DNA of 64,000 bases from Komagataeibacter diospyri (GTDB lineage Bacteria; Pseudomonadota; Alphaproteobacteria; Acetobacterales; Acetobacteraceae): NCBI RefSeq assembly GCF_006538165.1, contig NZ_BDLU01000028.1, positions 1 to 64,000 on the forward strand. The letters are read 5' to 3'. Position 1 is the stretch's first letter. Each line of letters begins with the position of its first letter. The notes beneath the pieces are model-generated. The model was not told the DNA's origin. It did not search any database and saw only the letters and a list, made by a program, of their open reading frames with translations. A program made the translations under genes and the position numbers. Shown in pieces: positions 27,639-40,709 of the stretch.

Positions 27639-28772
27639 ATGAGTGAGACAGAACCGACATTTTCCGGCATGGGGCTGGATGGCCGCGTGGTGGCCGCCCT
27701 GACACGCATGGGACTGCACCAGCCATCCCAGATCCAGCGCGAAGTCATTCCCCCTGTCATGGCCGGACGGGATGTGGAAGCCCGCGCGGGCACCGGCAGC
27801 GGCAAGACGATGGCCTTTGCCGCCCCCATCCTGTCGACCCTCATGCGGCCGGGTGATGCGGACAATACCCGCGTACGCTGCCTGATCCTGTCGCCCACGC
27901 GCGAACTGGCGGGACAGACGGCGGGCGTGCTGCGTGGCCTTGCCCGTGGCAGTGGCCTGCGCATCCTGCAGGCCACTGGCGGCACGGCGCGGGTGGCGCA
28001 GGCCAGGACGCTGGGCGAAGGGGTCGCGATCGTGGTCGGCACGCCGGGCCGGGTGATCGATCTGGCTCGTGGCGGCGAGCTGGACCTGTCCGCCGTGGCG
28101 CAGTTCGTGCTGGATGAAGCCGACCGCATGCTGGAGCCGGGATTTGCGGAAGAAATGCTGGCCCTTGCCGCCGCCCTGCCAGCGCAGCACCAGACATTGC
28201 TGTTTTCCGCCACCATTCCACCGGCCATGGCCGAACTGGCCGCCCGCCTGCTGCACCGGCCGTTGCGCATCAGCATGGAGGTGGCGGACGCCCCCGCGCC
28301 ACGCATTGCACAATACGCCATTTTCGTGCCCACCCGCCACAAGGCGGAGGCGACGCTGGCCTGCCTGAAACAGTATGGGATGCAGCGCGTGATGGTGTTC
28401 GTGCGCACCCGACAGGAAGCCGATACCATTGCCCGCGGCATAAGCGCGCTGACACCTGCGGTCGCGATCCATGGCGAACATTCACAGGCACGGCGCGAGC
28501 GCATGCTGCGCGACTTCCGTCAGGGGCGCGTGGGCGTGCTGGTGGCGACCGATGTCATGGCGCGGGGAATCGACATTGATGACATCGCCCTTGTCATCAA
28601 CCACGACATCCCCGCACAGCCCGAAGCCTATGTCCACCGCATCGGGCGCACCGCGCGTGCCGGGCGACGCGGCGTGGCCGTCGCCCTGTGCGCACCGGAG
28701 GAACGTCAGGCGCTGAAGGAAATCGAACGCCTGACGGGACAGCGCATCCGCATCGCCAGCCTGCCGGAATGA
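27639..28772 (+). CDS. DEAD-box ATP-dependent RNA helicase
   Basis: 377 aa RNA helicase made only of the two RecA-like domains. Motifs in order: Q motif (GLHQPSQIQ), I AGTGSGKT, Ia PTREL, GG/TPGR, II DEAD (VLDEADRML), III SAT, then TRQEAD, RGIDI, and VI HRIGRTARAGR. It lacks the basic C-terminal tail of RhlE-type proteins, so it is a minimal member. Roles in ribosome assembly or mRNA decay are typical of the family. ATG at 27639 is chosen; a GTG at 27630 would add three residues. No strong ribosome binding site is visible. Confidence 0.92.
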   Translation: MSETEPTFSGMGLDGRVVAALTRMGLHQPSQIQREVIPPVMAGRDVEARAGTGSGKTMAFAAPILSTLMRPGDADNTRVRCLILSPTRELAGQTAGVLRGLARGSGLRILQATGGTARVAQARTLGEGVAIVVGTPGRVIDLARGGELDLSAVAQFVLDEADRMLEPGFAEEMLALAAALPAQHQTLLFSATIPPAMAELAARLLHRPLRISMEVADAPAPRIAQYAIFVPTRHKAEATLACLKQYGMQRVMVFVRTRQEADTIARGISALTPAVAIHGEHSQARRERMLRDFRQGRVGVLVATDVMARGIDIDDIALVINHDIPAQPEAYVHRIGRTARAGRRGVAVALCAPEERQALKEIERLTGQRIRIASLPE

Positions 28773-28932
28773 CGGATCGGTTCATGCATTTGTCATGCGC
28801 CCTCCGCCCCCATGGTCTTGCCGTGGAGTAAAGGCTGGATAAACTGGATTTCATGATGAACACCGATGCCATGCAGTCACATATCCCGGCGCATGACGGG
28901 AGTGGCACGGCCACCGACCGGACCTGCCGGGC

Positions 28933-29970
28933 ATGACACATGGGCCGGATGATTCACCACGCCTGCCTGTACGCGTGGCACGGCCCACCACGTTTCTGGA
29001 ACGCCTGCCCCCGCCAGTATCCAGCCTGCCACGATGGAAAATCGGCATCACGCCACCCGACCTGTCACCGTGGCTGGCGGGTAACTGCGGCATTCCCGGC
29101 GTCATGCATTACGAAGGGCGCAGGCCCGGCCCGCATATCGTCTGTGTCAGCCTGATCCATGGCAATGAATTCGCGGGTGCGACCGTGCTCGACCGCCTGC
29201 TGCGTCGTCGCGTCCGCCCGCGTGCGGGACGGCTGTCGCTGGTCTTCGCCAACCCCGAGGCCATGCGCCAGTTCGACCCATGCGACCCGGTACGCGCGCG
29301 CTGCGTGGACGAGGACATGAACCGTGTCTGGTTCCCCGCCATGCTGGACAGCCGACAGACGTCATATGAACTCGACCGGGCGCGCATCCTGCTGCCGGTC
29401 ATCCTGACGGCGGACAGGCTGCTGGACCTGCATTCCATGTTGTGGCCGGGGGATCCGCTGGTACTCTCAGGCCTGTCGCCCACAAGCCGGGCCATGGCGC
29501 GGCGCGTTCGTGGCGTGGATGTATGCGTGGCCGACCGGGGGCACCGTAGCGGATGCAGGCTGATCGATCATCCACGCTTCAGTAACGGCAGTGCCGCCGC
29601 CTGCCTGCTGGAAGCAGGCCAGCACTGGCACGAAGCAACCGTTACACGCACCATGCAGGCGGTCGTATCCCTGATCGGGCCATGCTGTGGCCTGCCCGCC
29701 AATGATGGCGTGCTACCGCGACGGGAGATGATGGTGACGGATGTGATAACGGCGCGGACGGGACTGTTCCGCTTCGTTATGCCCTTTCACAGCGGACATG
29801 TCGTGGCTGATGCAGGCACGGTGGTGGCGCATGACGGCGGTGATGAAATCCGCACGCCCTATGACCGGTGCATGCTGGTCATGCCCAACCTGCGTCCCGC
29901 CCGTGGTCATACGGCCGTAAGGTTCGCCCGCGTGGATACGGGCACGCAACCGCCCGCCCCGGATCAGTAA
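28933..29970 (+). CDS. succinylglutamate desuccinylase/aspartoacylase family protein
   Basis: 345 aa zinc-dependent amidohydrolase-like protein of the AstE/AspA family. The zinc ligands HGNE (His76, Glu79) and the later DLHSM (His167) are visible. The rest is LSLVFANPEAM and DEDMNRVWF, where DxNR is the usual substrate-binding segment. Members cleave N-acyl amino acids or act on related amides; no arginine or N-acetylaspartate genes are nearby, so the substrate is unknown. It follows the helicase after 160 bp and converges on glyA with 25 bp between ends. Confidence 0.85.
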   Translation: MTHGPDDSPRLPVRVARPTTFLERLPPPVSSLPRWKIGITPPDLSPWLAGNCGIPGVMHYEGRRPGPHIVCVSLIHGNEFAGATVLDRLLRRRVRPRAGRLSLVFANPEAMRQFDPCDPVRARCVDEDMNRVWFPAMLDSRQTSYELDRARILLPVILTADRLLDLHSMLWPGDPLVLSGLSPTSRAMARRVRGVDVCVADRGHRSGCRLIDHPRFSNGSAAACLLEAGQHWHEATVTRTMQAVVSLIGPCCGLPANDGVLPRREMMVTDVITARTGLFRFVMPFHSGHVVADAGTVVAHDGGDEIRTPYDRCMLVMPNLRPARGHTAVRFARVDTGTQPPAPDQ

Positions 29971-29995
29971 CCGGGACAGGCGGCCATCAGCATGG

Positions 29996-31297
29996 TCAGG
30001 CGTAGATGGGGAAGCGTGCGCACAGCGCCTTGACGCGTTCGTGCACGGCCTGTTCCGTCGTCGCGCAACCTTCCTCCCCGGGAGTTTTGGCAAGGGCAGT
30101 CAGCACATCGTCGATCATGCGGCCAACTTCACGGAACTCCTCTTCACCAAAGCCGCGCGCCGTCGCCGCCGGGCTGCCCAGGCGGATGCCCGATGTGACA
30201 GCGGGCTTTTCGGGATCGAACGGAATGGCGTTCTTGTTGGCGGTAATGCCCGCGCGTTCCAGCGCACGCTCCGCCGCACGCCCCGTCACCCCCTTGGGCC
30301 GCAGGTCTACCAGAATCAGGTGGCAGTCCGTACCGCCGGTCACGATGTCAAAGCCGCTCTGAACCAGCGTTTCCGCCAGCACGCGGGCATTGTTCGCCAC
30401 CGCTTCCTGATAGGTATGGAAGTCGGGACGCAACGCCTCACCAAACGCCACGGCCTTGGCCGCGATCACATGCATGAGCGGACCGCCCTGCAGGCCGGGG
30501 AATACGGCGGAGTTGATCTTTTTCGCCAGATCCGCGTCATTGGTCAGGATCAGCCCGCCACGCGGCCCGCGCAGGGTCTTGTGCGTGGTGGACGTCACGA
30601 CATGCGCGTGTGGCACGGGCGACGGGTACAGGCCAGCCGCGACCAGCCCCGCGAAATGGGCCATGTCCACCATGAGATACGCGCCGACTTCATCCGCAAT
30701 GGCGCGAAAGCGGGCGAAATCGATGATACGGGGATAGGCGGACCCACCGGCAACGATCAGCTTCGGCTTTTCGGCGCGGGCAAGGCGTTCCATTTCCTCA
30801 TAATCCAGCAGGCCGTCTTCCTTGCGCACGCCGTACTGGACCGCATTGAACCATTTGCCGGAATAGTTGGGAGCAGCACCGTGGGTCAGGTGGCCACCGG
30901 CAGCAAGGCTCATGCCCATGACGGTATCACCTGGCTTGACCATGGCCATGAAGGCCGCCTGATTGGCATTGGCGCCCGAATGGGGCTGCACGTTGGCGAA
31001 TTCCGCGCCGAACATTGTCTTGACGCGTTCAATGGCCAGGGTCTCGACCTTGTCCACTTCCACGCAGCCACCATAATAACGGCGACCGGGATAACCTTCG
31101 GCGTATTTGTTGGTCAGAACGCTGCCCTGTGCTGCCATGACGGCGGCGGAGACCATGTTCTCGCTGGCAATCAGTTCAATCCCGTCACGCTGACGCACCA
31201 GTTCCGCATCGATAATCGCGGCGACATCGGGGTCGGCTTGGGTCAGTGGGGCGCGGAAAAACTGCTTGAGGTCAGTCTGGCTGATGGGGTCCGGCAC
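29996..31297 (-). CDS. glyA: serine hydroxymethyltransferase
   Basis: 433 aa PLP enzyme interconverting serine and glycine with tetrahydrofolate, the main source of one-carbon units. Clear family blocks: [30 protein letters not shown] stretch, [20 protein letters not shown], and the PLP lysine in [13 protein letters not shown]. The C-terminal [19 protein letters not shown] is also typical. The start is a GTG at 31297 with GGAGAG about 8 nt upstream. No riboswitch could be recognised in the 189 bp upstream. Confidence 0.96.
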   Translation of the reverse strand: MPDPISQTDLKQFFRAPLTQADPDVAAIIDAELVRQRDGIELIASENMVSAAVMAAQGSVLTNKYAEGYPGRRYYGGCVEVDKVETLAIERVKTMFGAEFANVQPHSGANANQAAFMAMVKPGDTVMGMSLAAGGHLTHGAAPNYSGKWFNAVQYGVRKEDGLLDYEEMERLARAEKPKLIVAGGSAYPRIIDFARFRAIADEVGAYLMVDMAHFAGLVAAGLYPSPVPHAHVVTSTTHKTLRGPRGGLILTNDADLAKKINSAVFPGLQGGPLMHVIAAKAVAFGEALRPDFHTYQEAVANNARVLAETLVQSGFDIVTGGTDCHLILVDLRPKGVTGRAAERALERAGITANKNAIPFDPEKPAVTSGIRLGSPAATARGFGEEEFREVGRMIDDVLTALAKTPGEEGCATTEQAVHERVKALCARFPIYA

Positions 31298-31486
31298 CGT
31301 TATGTCTCTCCATTCATTGGATCACCTGTCATTTCCGGGTAGGCAAACGGACATGACACGTATGGGAACAGGCCTGCTATGTGCGCCATATCGTGGCGTC
31401 AAGACAACGCCAAAATTATGGAGACCGGCTGATTTGACCCCTGTTACATTACCTTCCCCCATCCATACCGCCCCGTGCGTTGCAAT

Positions 31487-34035
<2,549 letters not shown>

Positions 34036-34175
34036 ACGCGACAAAACCACGCGCGCACGACCGGATAGTTGATGCCTGCAACAGGAAGGATATGATAACC
34101 GTTCAGGAACCACGGGCAGTCAGTCTTTCCTGTTTACAGGACTGCCGTTTCCTGTTTTCCGGCTGGTGAGAGCGC

Positions 34176-34958
34176 ATGACCTACACATCGCCACGGCATC
34201 CACAGCTGTTCTATACGACGGCCCCCATGCCCTGTCCCTATCTGGCGGGACGGATGGAACGCAAGGTCGTGACCGAGATTGGCGGACCGGACGCCGTGCC
34301 GTTCCATAACCGCCTGTCACGGGCCGGATTCCGCCGCAGTCACACCATTGCCTATGCCCCGGTCTGCGCGGGCTGCACCGCCTGCACGCCCATACGCGTG
34401 CCCGTGACGCGCTTTACCCCCGGCCGCACTCAGTTGCGCGCCCTGCGCCGCAATGCCGGGCTGCGCGCGCAACGCATCCCCCCTGCCGCCACACCCGAAC
34501 AGTTCAGCCTGTTCAGTGCGTACCAGTCCACCCGACACGAAGGTGGCGACATGGCGTCCATGACCTTTCCCGATTACCGGGCCATGGTCGAGGATACGCC
34601 AATCGAGACCTTCATGATCGAATTCCGCGATGGTGACGGCAGACTGACCTGCGTGGCACTGGTGGACCAGCTGGATGACGGACTGTCCGCCGTCTATGAC
34701 TTCTATGATCCCGCATTGCAGCAGCGTTCACTGGGTACATTCGCGGTGATGCACCTGATCGAATACACCCGCACGCTTGGCCTGCCCCACCTGTATCTGG
34801 GCTACTGGATCAGTGAGAGCCGGAAAATGGCTTACAAGGCCCGTTTCCGCCCAGCCCAGATCATGACCCGCGGCGTTTGGCACGATCTGGACCTGGCGCA
34901 ATATCAGTCCCATGAAAGCGCCTTCCTGCCTGACGGGCTGTTCCGCCCGGTGGAATAG
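34176..34958 (+). CDS. bpt: aspartate/glutamate leucyltransferase (arginyltransferase-like)
   Basis: 260 aa member of the ATE/Bpt family, which transfers Leu or Arg from tRNA to N-terminal Asp/Glu of proteins and so marks them for ClpAP degradation. The N-terminal cysteine motifs CPYL and VCAGCTACTPIRV and the C-terminal GYWISESRKMAYKARFRPA block are intact. Bacterial members of this subfamily are usually leucyl-specific (Bpt), hence the name. It converges on parC with only 4 bp between stop codons. Confidence 0.9.
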   Translation: MTYTSPRHPQLFYTTAPMPCPYLAGRMERKVVTEIGGPDAVPFHNRLSRAGFRRSHTIAYAPVCAGCTACTPIRVPVTRFTPGRTQLRALRRNAGLRAQRIPPAATPEQFSLFSAYQSTRHEGGDMASMTFPDYRAMVEDTPIETFMIEFRDGDGRLTCVALVDQLDDGLSAVYDFYDPALQQRSLGTFAVMHLIEYTRTLGLPHLYLGYWISESRKMAYKARFRPAQIMTRGVWHDLDLAQYQSHESAFLPDGLFRPVE

Positions 34959-34962
34959 CCCG

Positions 34963-37179
34963 TCAGGCGCGCGGTCTGCGCGTGGCCCAGGCCGGTGCCG
35001 TTTTGCCCATGTCAGACCGCTTGCCCAGGTAATCCTTCAGATCCGCAAAGGAACGCGTACGGGCAGGATCGGGCCACGCGACACCCACATCAGCCGCGAA
35101 CACGACGGCATCACGCAGGCCGCCATCCTTGTATTTCTGCAAGATTACGCCAAGGCCACGCGTCATTTCCGGCAGCTGATCCAGCGGGAAGACCAGCATG
35201 CGCCGGTTCTGGCCGAGTACCAGCACATGGTCGCCTGTAGCTGGCACACAGACCAGAGCGCTTTCGTTATCCTTCAGGTTCAGCACCTGCTTGCCGGTGC
35301 GTTTTTCCGCCGTCATGGCCGATTCCGCCACGATCATGCCGCGCCCGGTGCTGGACGCCAGCAGGCGTTTGCGCGTGTCCTCAACGGGGAACATCGTAAT
35401 GATGTCCTCATCATTGGAGAGGTCGATAATCAGGCGCAGGGGCTGGCCATCACCGCGTCCACGCGGCAGGTCGCCCACACGCAGCGTAAAGGCGCGCCCG
35501 TCAGTCGCGAAAACACACAGCCGGTCATTGCTATGGCATTCGACCGACATGCCCAGACCGTCGCCTTCCTTGAATTTCAGGGCCTCGGGGTCCTGCCCGT
35601 GGCCACGGACGGTACGGATCCAGCCCTTCTGCGACAGGATAACCGTCAGCGGGTCACGCTCGACCGGCAGGGCGGCTTCGACATCGATCTCAACCGGCGC
35701 ATCAGCCAGCAGACTGCGCCGCCTGCCCAGGGCACCACTGCCGAAAGTTTTCTGGATATCCCTGATTTCGGATGCGATGCGCTTCCACCGCAACCCTTCC
35801 TGTTCCAGCAGGTCGTGCAGGGACTGCTTTTCCGCGCTCAGCCTGGCATGCTCGTCGCGGATTTCCATTTCCTCCAGCCGCCGCAGGCTGCGCAGGCGCA
35901 TGTTCAGCACCGATTCCGCCTGCAGTTCCGTCAGGTCGAAAGTCGCGATCAGGGCCGTCTTCGCGTCGTCCTCCTCACGGACAATGCGGATCACCTCATC
36001 AAGATTGAGATAGACTGCAAGGAACCCGTCAAGGATTTCCAGACGCCGGTTGACCGCCGCCAGCCGGTTGGCGCTACGGCGCTGCAGCACGTCATGACGG
36101 TGGTCCAGCCATGCCTGCAGCACATCCTTCAGGCTGCGCACGCCGGGCACCTGATCGGCACCCAGCACGTTCATGTTCAGGCCAAAGCGGCTTTCCAGCT
36201 GCGTTGCGCGGAACAGGGTTTCCATCAGCACCGCAGGTTCGATCCCGCGCGACTTGGGTTCCAACACCAGCCGGATATCGGTTGTGCTTTCATCGCGGAT
36301 ATCGGCCAGAAGGGGTAGCTTCTTCTGTTCCATCAGGTCTGCGACCTGTTCGATCAGGCGGGATTTCTGCACCTGATACGGGATTTCGGTCACCACGATC
36401 TGCCATGTGCCAAAACGCCCCTGCTCCACTTCCCATTTCGAGCGGATGCGGAAGGAACCGCGCCCTGTCTCGTAAGCGCGGGCAATAGCGTCGCTGTCTT
36501 CCACGATACTGCCGCCGGTGGGGAAATCCGGACCGGGCATGTGTTTCAGCAGTTCGATCGTGGTCATGGCGGGCTTGCGGATCAGGGCAAGGGCGGCTGC
36601 ACAGATCTCACCCACGTTATGAGGCGGGATGGAGGTCGCCATGCCCACCGCGATCCCCGCTGCCCCGTTGGCCAGCAGGTTGGGGAAAGCAGCAGGCAGG
36701 ACGACAGGTTCCTGTTCTTCCCCATCATAGGTGGGGCGGAAATCAACGCAGTCCTCACCGATTCCTTCAAGCAGGGCCTTGGCGACTTCGGTCAGGCGGG
36801 ATTCGGTGTACCGCATGGCGGCGGCGTTATCGCCGTCGATCGAGCCAAAATTGCCCTGCCCTTCCACCAGCGGGTAGCGGACGGCAAAATCCTGGGCCAG
36901 CCGCACCAGCGCCTCGTAAACCGAAGCATCGCCATGCGGATGGTATTTACCGATCACGTCACCGACCACGCGGGCGCATTTCTTGAACCCGGCGGACGGG
37001 TCCAGCTTGAGCTGCTGCATCGCATAGATCATGCGACGATGCACCGGCTTCAGCCCGTCACGCACATCGGGCAGCGAACGCGACATGATCGTTGACATGG
37101 CATAGGCCAGGTAACGTTCACTCAGCGCATCGGCCAGCTTGGTATCTTCAATATGGCCAGCTGTTGTGTCCACAGGCAT
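34963..37179 (-). CDS. parC: DNA topoisomerase IV subunit A
   Basis: 738 aa decatenating type II topoisomerase subunit. The breakage-reunion domain begins at [20 protein letters not shown] and has [14 protein letters not shown], the quinolone-resistance segment [20 protein letters not shown] and the catalytic tyrosine in [12 protein letters not shown]; the C-terminal beta-pinwheel is shorter than in GyrA and lacks a GyrA box. ATG 37179 is chosen because GGAGG lies 8 nt upstream. At the quinolone hot-spot positions the residues are Ala and Val-Tyr-Glu as in sensitive alphaproteobacteria (by eye only). It lies 61 bp downstream of recO. Confidence 0.94.
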   Translation of the reverse strand: MPVDTTAGHIEDTKLADALSERYLAYAMSTIMSRSLPDVRDGLKPVHRRMIYAMQQLKLDPSAGFKKCARVVGDVIGKYHPHGDASVYEALVRLAQDFAVRYPLVEGQGNFGSIDGDNAAAMRYTESRLTEVAKALLEGIGEDCVDFRPTYDGEEQEPVVLPAAFPNLLANGAAGIAVGMATSIPPHNVGEICAAALALIRKPAMTTIELLKHMPGPDFPTGGSIVEDSDAIARAYETGRGSFRIRSKWEVEQGRFGTWQIVVTEIPYQVQKSRLIEQVADLMEQKKLPLLADIRDESTTDIRLVLEPKSRGIEPAVLMETLFRATQLESRFGLNMNVLGADQVPGVRSLKDVLQAWLDHRHDVLQRRSANRLAAVNRRLEILDGFLAVYLNLDEVIRIVREEDDAKTALIATFDLTELQAESVLNMRLRSLRRLEEMEIRDEHARLSAEKQSLHDLLEQEGLRWKRIASEIRDIQKTFGSGALGRRRSLLADAPVEIDVEAALPVERDPLTVILSQKGWIRTVRGHGQDPEALKFKEGDGLGMSVECHSNDRLCVFATDGRAFTLRVGDLPRGRGDGQPLRLIIDLSNDEDIITMFPVEDTRKRLLASSTGRGMIVAESAMTAEKRTGKQVLNLKDNESALVCVPATGDHVLVLGQNRRMLVFPLDQLPEMTRGLGVILQKYKDGGLRDAVVFAADVGVAWPDPARTRSFADLKDYLGKRSDMGKTAPAWATRRPRA

Positions 37180-37240
37180 GCAATCTTCCTCCCGCAGGTG
37201 AACAGATAGCGAAACTTTACGCTTTGTCCAATGGTAGTAA

Positions 37241-38032
37241 TCACTCGGTGGTGGCTGTCGCCCCGTCGGGCGACGCATCCGGCGGGGGAATGTCCGCCTC
37301 CCGCGCGATCATGTCCAGCAGCCTGCACCGGGCTTCGGGCACGGGACGATGCCGCTGGCCAAAGGCGTCGCGTTGCAGGAAATGCCCTGTCAGCTGCAAC
37401 CCGTCATACCAGTCCACAGGTGTACCGACCTGATCGGGATGCAGCAAGAAACCGGGCAGCGGCAGCAGGCGGCTGCGCCATTCGCCTGCGCGTTCGTCCG
37501 ATACCGCCCGCCCGGTGCGCGGCGATACCCAGCACAGGTCGTCCCGCCTACCGCCAAGGGCACAGTGTGTCAGGTCCAGGCCGAAGCCAAGTTCGGACAG
37601 CAGGAGCAGTTCCCACCGCACGATTTCGGGCATGGCCCCGGCCACCGCCCATTGCGGGTCGAGGCTGATTCGCGCCAGCAGGCTGGCCAGTCCCTGAAAG
37701 ATGGCGGGATGGGGTTCGCGTTCAGGCAGGCAGCCATCAGCCAGCGCACATAATGATGCCAGCATGGCCAGTGGCAGCGGGGCGTCCAGTATGCGCGCGC
37801 TGGAGGCATGGACCGTTTCCGCCGTGATGTTGCCCAGCTGTTCAGGCAGGCGGGCGGTCCAGCGCGCGCGGACAAGGTTGCCGGTCTGCCATACCGCCCG
37901 GCCCCGGCTGGATGCCCCCCCACGGGCCAGACCATGATACAGGCCGTATTCACCGGTCAGGACATGCGCAATCGCGCTGCCTTCCCCATACGGGGTGGCG
38001 GAAAGCACAAGGGCGGGTGCCTCCCATTCCAT
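37241..38032 (-). CDS. recO: DNA repair protein RecO
   Basis: 263 aa recombination mediator that anneals ssDNA and loads RecA with RecR. The OB-fold N-terminus reads [20 protein letters not shown], followed by [17 protein letters not shown]; the helical C-terminal part is rich in leucine and ends in a proline/alanine tail. The cysteine zinc cluster seen in some RecO proteins is absent. ATG 38032 follows from family alignment; the ORF continues upstream into tsf without support. Same strand as parC, 50 bp after tsf. Confidence 0.92.
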   Translation of the reverse strand: MEWEAPALVLSATPYGEGSAIAHVLTGEYGLYHGLARGGASSRGRAVWQTGNLVRARWTARLPEQLGNITAETVHASSARILDAPLPLAMLASLCALADGCLPEREPHPAIFQGLASLLARISLDPQWAVAGAMPEIVRWELLLLSELGFGLDLTHCALGGRRDDLCWVSPRTGRAVSDERAGEWRSRLLPLPGFLLHPDQVGTPVDWYDGLQLTGHFLQRDAFGQRHRPVPEARCRLLDMIAREADIPPPDASPDGATATTE

Positions 38033-38049
38033 CAGGAAGTACCCGCCCT

Positions 38050-38092
38050 TGCGAAAAGAAAACCGGAAACCGGCAACGAAATCAGTTGCCGG
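38050..38092 (-). terminator. terminator overlapping the end of tsf
   Basis: On the minus strand CCGGCAAC (38092-38085), loop of 7, GTTGCCGG (38077-38070), followed by TTTCCGGTTTTCTTTT. The upstream arm contains the last codons of tsf, so the stem forms on the stop codon itself. It would separate rpsB-tsf from recO-parC. Confidence 0.7.
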
Positions 38093-38987
38093 CAGCCTTT
38101 GCCACTTCAGCGGCAAAGTCGTTTTCTTCCTTTTCGATGCCTTCACCAAGCTGGAAACGGTCGAAGCCGGTCAGCTTGGCGCCTGCCTTTTCCACGATCT
38201 TGCGCACGCGGCTTTCGCCATCATGCACCCAGACCTGTTCCAGCAGCACGACTTCTTCATAGAACTTGCGGATACGGCCATCGACCATCTTTTCGATGAT
38301 CGCGTCGGGCTTGCCCGAAGCCTTGGCCTGCTCCACCAGTACGGCGCGCTCACGCTCAAGCGCCTGCGGGTCGACGCTGTCCACATCCAGCGCAGCCGGA
38401 CGGGTGGCGGCGACATGCATGCCGATACGGCGGCCGAGGTCTTCCATCGCTTCGCTGGCGGTCGGCGCTTCAACAGCAGCCAGAACGCCGATCTTGCCCA
38501 GGCCGGGGCTTACGGCGGAATGCACGTAGGTCGCAACCACGCCCGACGGCACGCTCAGCACGCGCGCGCGGCGGATGGACATGTTTTCGCCAATGGTGGC
38601 GATCAGGTGCGTCAGTTCATCGGCAACGGTGCGGCCGCTTTTCAGCACGGCAGCCTTCAGCTTTTCCAGATCGTCGCCAACGCTCAGCGCCGCATGGGCC
38701 ACTTCGGAAACGAAGTTCTGGAAATGCTCGTTGCGGGCAACGAAGTCGGTCTCGGCGTTGACTTCGACCATGGCGGCCTTCCTGTCAGCCTGCGCCACGC
38801 CAACCAGGCCTTCGGCCGTAACGCGGCCAGACTTCTTGGCGGCAGCCGAAAGGCCCTTCTTGCGCAGCCAGTCGATCGCGCCTTCGATGTCGCCTTCGGC
38901 TTCGTTAAGGGCCTTCTTGCAATCCATCATGCCCGCGCCGGTCTTCTCACGAAGTTCCTTGACGAGGGCTGCGGTAATTTGCGCCAT
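38082..38987 (-). CDS. tsf: elongation factor Ts
   Basis: 301 aa guanine nucleotide exchange factor for EF-Tu. The N-terminal UBA-like domain [20 protein letters not shown] with [14 protein letters not shown], and the [10 protein letters not shown] core that contacts EF-Tu, are present; the C-terminal half has [15 protein letters not shown] 38987 lies after AGGA; the ORF extension to 39005 is not supported. It follows rpsB in the standard rpsB-tsf order, with a 109-bp gap holding a CACGCCC/GGGCGTG hairpin (39014-39039). Confidence 0.97.
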   Translation of the reverse strand: MAQITAALVKELREKTGAGMMDCKKALNEAEGDIEGAIDWLRKKGLSAAAKKSGRVTAEGLVGVAQADRKAAMVEVNAETDFVARNEHFQNFVSEVAHAALSVGDDLEKLKAAVLKSGRTVADELTHLIATIGENMSIRRARVLSVPSGVVATYVHSAVSPGLGKIGVLAAVEAPTASEAMEDLGRRIGMHVAATRPAALDVDSVDPQALERERAVLVEQAKASGKPDAIIEKMVDGRIRKFYEEVVLLEQVWVHDGESRVRKIVEKAGAKLTGFDRFQLGEGIEKEENDFAAEVAKAAGN

Positions 38988-39096
38988 TATCCTGATACTC
39001 CTCACGACAGGCGCACGCCCCGCATGACTGCAGGGCGTGTCCTTGCTGTGTCAGTTACGCCGGGTGGCCTGTTTCAGCCTGCCCCGGCGTCCATTT

Positions 39097-39882
39097 TCAT
39101 TCCGCGCTTGCGGCGGCTTCCGTCACGGCCGTTTCCACGGCGGGGTCGACCGGCAGTTCCTCGGACGCACCAAAGTCCTCGCCCGACGCACCCAGCTCGG
39201 CGGAGATACCGTCGAGGACAGCGGACGAAACCAGTTCGCAATACAGGGCAATGGCGCGGATGGCGTCATCGTTGCCCGGGATCGGGAAGGTTACGCCACG
39301 CGGGTCGGAGTTGCTGTCCAGCACGGCCACAACCGGGATACCCAGCTTGTTGGCTTCTTCAACCGCCAGCTTTTCCTTGTTCGTATCGATCACGAACAGG
39401 ATGTCGGGCAGACCGCCCATTTCCTTGATACCGCCGAGCGAACGCTCCAGCTTCTCACGGTCGCGCGTGATGTCCAGGACTTCCTTCTTGGTCAGGCCCT
39501 GGGTGCCGTTTTCCAGCATTTCGTCAATGCCGCGCAGGCGCTTGATCGAACCGGTGATGGTCTTCCAGTTCGTCAGCATGCCGCCCAGCCAGCGGTGGTT
39601 GACATAGTACTGGCCGCAACGCTTGGCGGCTTCGGCCACCTGATCGGCGGCTGCGCGCTTGGTACCAACGAACAGCACGCGGCCACCACCGGCGACGGTA
39701 TCACGGATCGCCTTGAGCGCACGGTCCAGCATGGGAACGGTCTGCTGCAGGTCGATGATGTGAACCTGGTTGCGCACACCGAACAGGTACGGCGCCATGC
39801 GCGGGTTCCAGCGGCGGGTGTGGTGACCGAAGTGCACGCCGGCTTCGAGCAGCTGGCGCATTGTGAATTCAGGCATCGCCAT
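39097..39882 (-). CDS. rpsB: 30S ribosomal protein S2
   Basis: 261 aa ribosomal protein. Family blocks: [72 protein letters not shown], and [13 protein letters not shown]. It has an acidic alanine/glutamate-rich C-terminal extension (about 225-261), common in Alphaproteobacteria. ATG 39882 has AAGGA 10 nt upstream; an ATG two codons later is also possible. The 275 bp upstream has no gene; an autoregulatory leader could be there but none was recognised. Confidence 0.97.
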   Translation of the reverse strand: MAMPEFTMRQLLEAGVHFGHHTRRWNPRMAPYLFGVRNQVHIIDLQQTVPMLDRALKAIRDTVAGGGRVLFVGTKRAAADQVAEAAKRCGQYYVNHRWLGGMLTNWKTITGSIKRLRGIDEMLENGTQGLTKKEVLDITRDREKLERSLGGIKEMGGLPDILFVIDTNKEKLAVEEANKLGIPVVAVLDSNSDPRGVTFPIPGNDDAIRAIALYCELVSSAVLDGISAELGASGEDFGASEELPVDPAVETAVTEAAASAE

Positions 39883-40157
39883 GTCGGCTAAATCCTTGTG
39901 TCTGGTTTATCCTCCGTGAAGCACGCCCTGTTTTTCAAGGACACCAGAGGTATTGGCTTCACGTGCGAATTGGCCCCAACGCGGGGCCGTGGCGGGATAT
40001 GGCTGTTTTTAGCGCATATTGCAAGGGCGCAGATGACGCGGGGCGCATCGTGATGCAACTTTTCGCAAGCGGAGTGGTTGCCTCATGCGAGGGATGGCTA
40101 TCATCCACGGCGGGTGTCATGCCCGCATTGCAACATGAAAACAGGGATCAAGGCGTA

Positions 40158-40589
40158 ATGGCGATCACGAAATTTGCGACGGCACACTGGTCAGGTGGAC
40201 TGAAGGACGGCAAGGGCGAAATTTCGACCCAGAGCGGATCGCTGAAGAACCAGCCTTACGGCTTCAACACCCGTTTTGAGGACAGGCCCGGCACCAACCC
40301 CGAGGAACTTCTGGGCGCCGCCCATGCCGCGTGTTTCGCCATGGCCCTGTCGGGCATTCTTGGTGGCGCGGGCCTGACGGCCACATCACTGGATGCAAAA
40401 TCCGAAATCGTGCTGGACAAGCAGGGCGAAGGCTTTGCCATCACCCATGCGAAACTGACGCTGGAGGCCGAAATTCCCGGCGCCACCGAAGCACAGTTCA
40501 GGGAACTGGCGGAAAAGGCAAAAGCCGGATGCCCGGTCTCGAAACTGTTCAACACAACGGTCACGCTGGACGCAAAGCTGAAAGGCTGA
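40158..40589 (+). CDS. OsmC-family peroxiredoxin-like protein
   Basis: 143 aa thiol peroxidase of the OsmC branch, which reduces organic hydroperoxides. Both redox cysteines are visible: one in AAHAACFAMAL and one in AGCPVSKLF; the PEELLGAAHAAC block and the C-terminal GCPVSKLFNT segment are typical. Length matches E. coli OsmC (143 aa). ATG 40158 is preceded by AAGGCG; the open frame upstream to 39963 lacks family support. It stands alone, divergent from rpsB, with a GC-rich hairpin directly after it. Confidence 0.9.
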   Translation: MAITKFATAHWSGGLKDGKGEISTQSGSLKNQPYGFNTRFEDRPGTNPEELLGAAHAACFAMALSGILGGAGLTATSLDAKSEIVLDKQGEGFAITHAKLTLEAEIPGATEAQFRELAEKAKAGCPVSKLFNTTVTLDAKLKG

Positions 40590-40598
40590 CCCAACGGA

Positions 40599-40630
40599 TG
40601 GCGCGGGGGTGGACCGGCCACCCCGCGCCA
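40599..40630. terminator. GC-rich hairpin between converging osmC and aroC
   Basis: TGGCGCGGGGGTGG (40599-40612) pairs with CCACCCCGCGCCA (40618-40630) with a single G bulge and a 5-nt loop. It lies 9 bp past the osmC stop. No T-run follows, so it is probably a strong structural barrier or terminator rather than a textbook one. Confidence 0.6.
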
Positions 40631-40709
40631 GACCATGGGCACGCTTTGCCGAACGTCCCGTGAGCAGGCTGCAGAGAGCTGGACGGGGCGCATGCAGCGA
40701 CCCGAAATC

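Noticed and set aside
31298..31486. riboswitch upstream of glyA
   Set aside because: No conserved glycine, SAM or folate riboswitch core could be recognised in this gap on either strand.
39963..40157. N-terminal extension of the OsmC gene
   Set aside because: The OsmC family starts at MAITKFATA (40158) with a ribosome binding site; the 65 residues before it show no likeness and would be odd for a 143-aa family.
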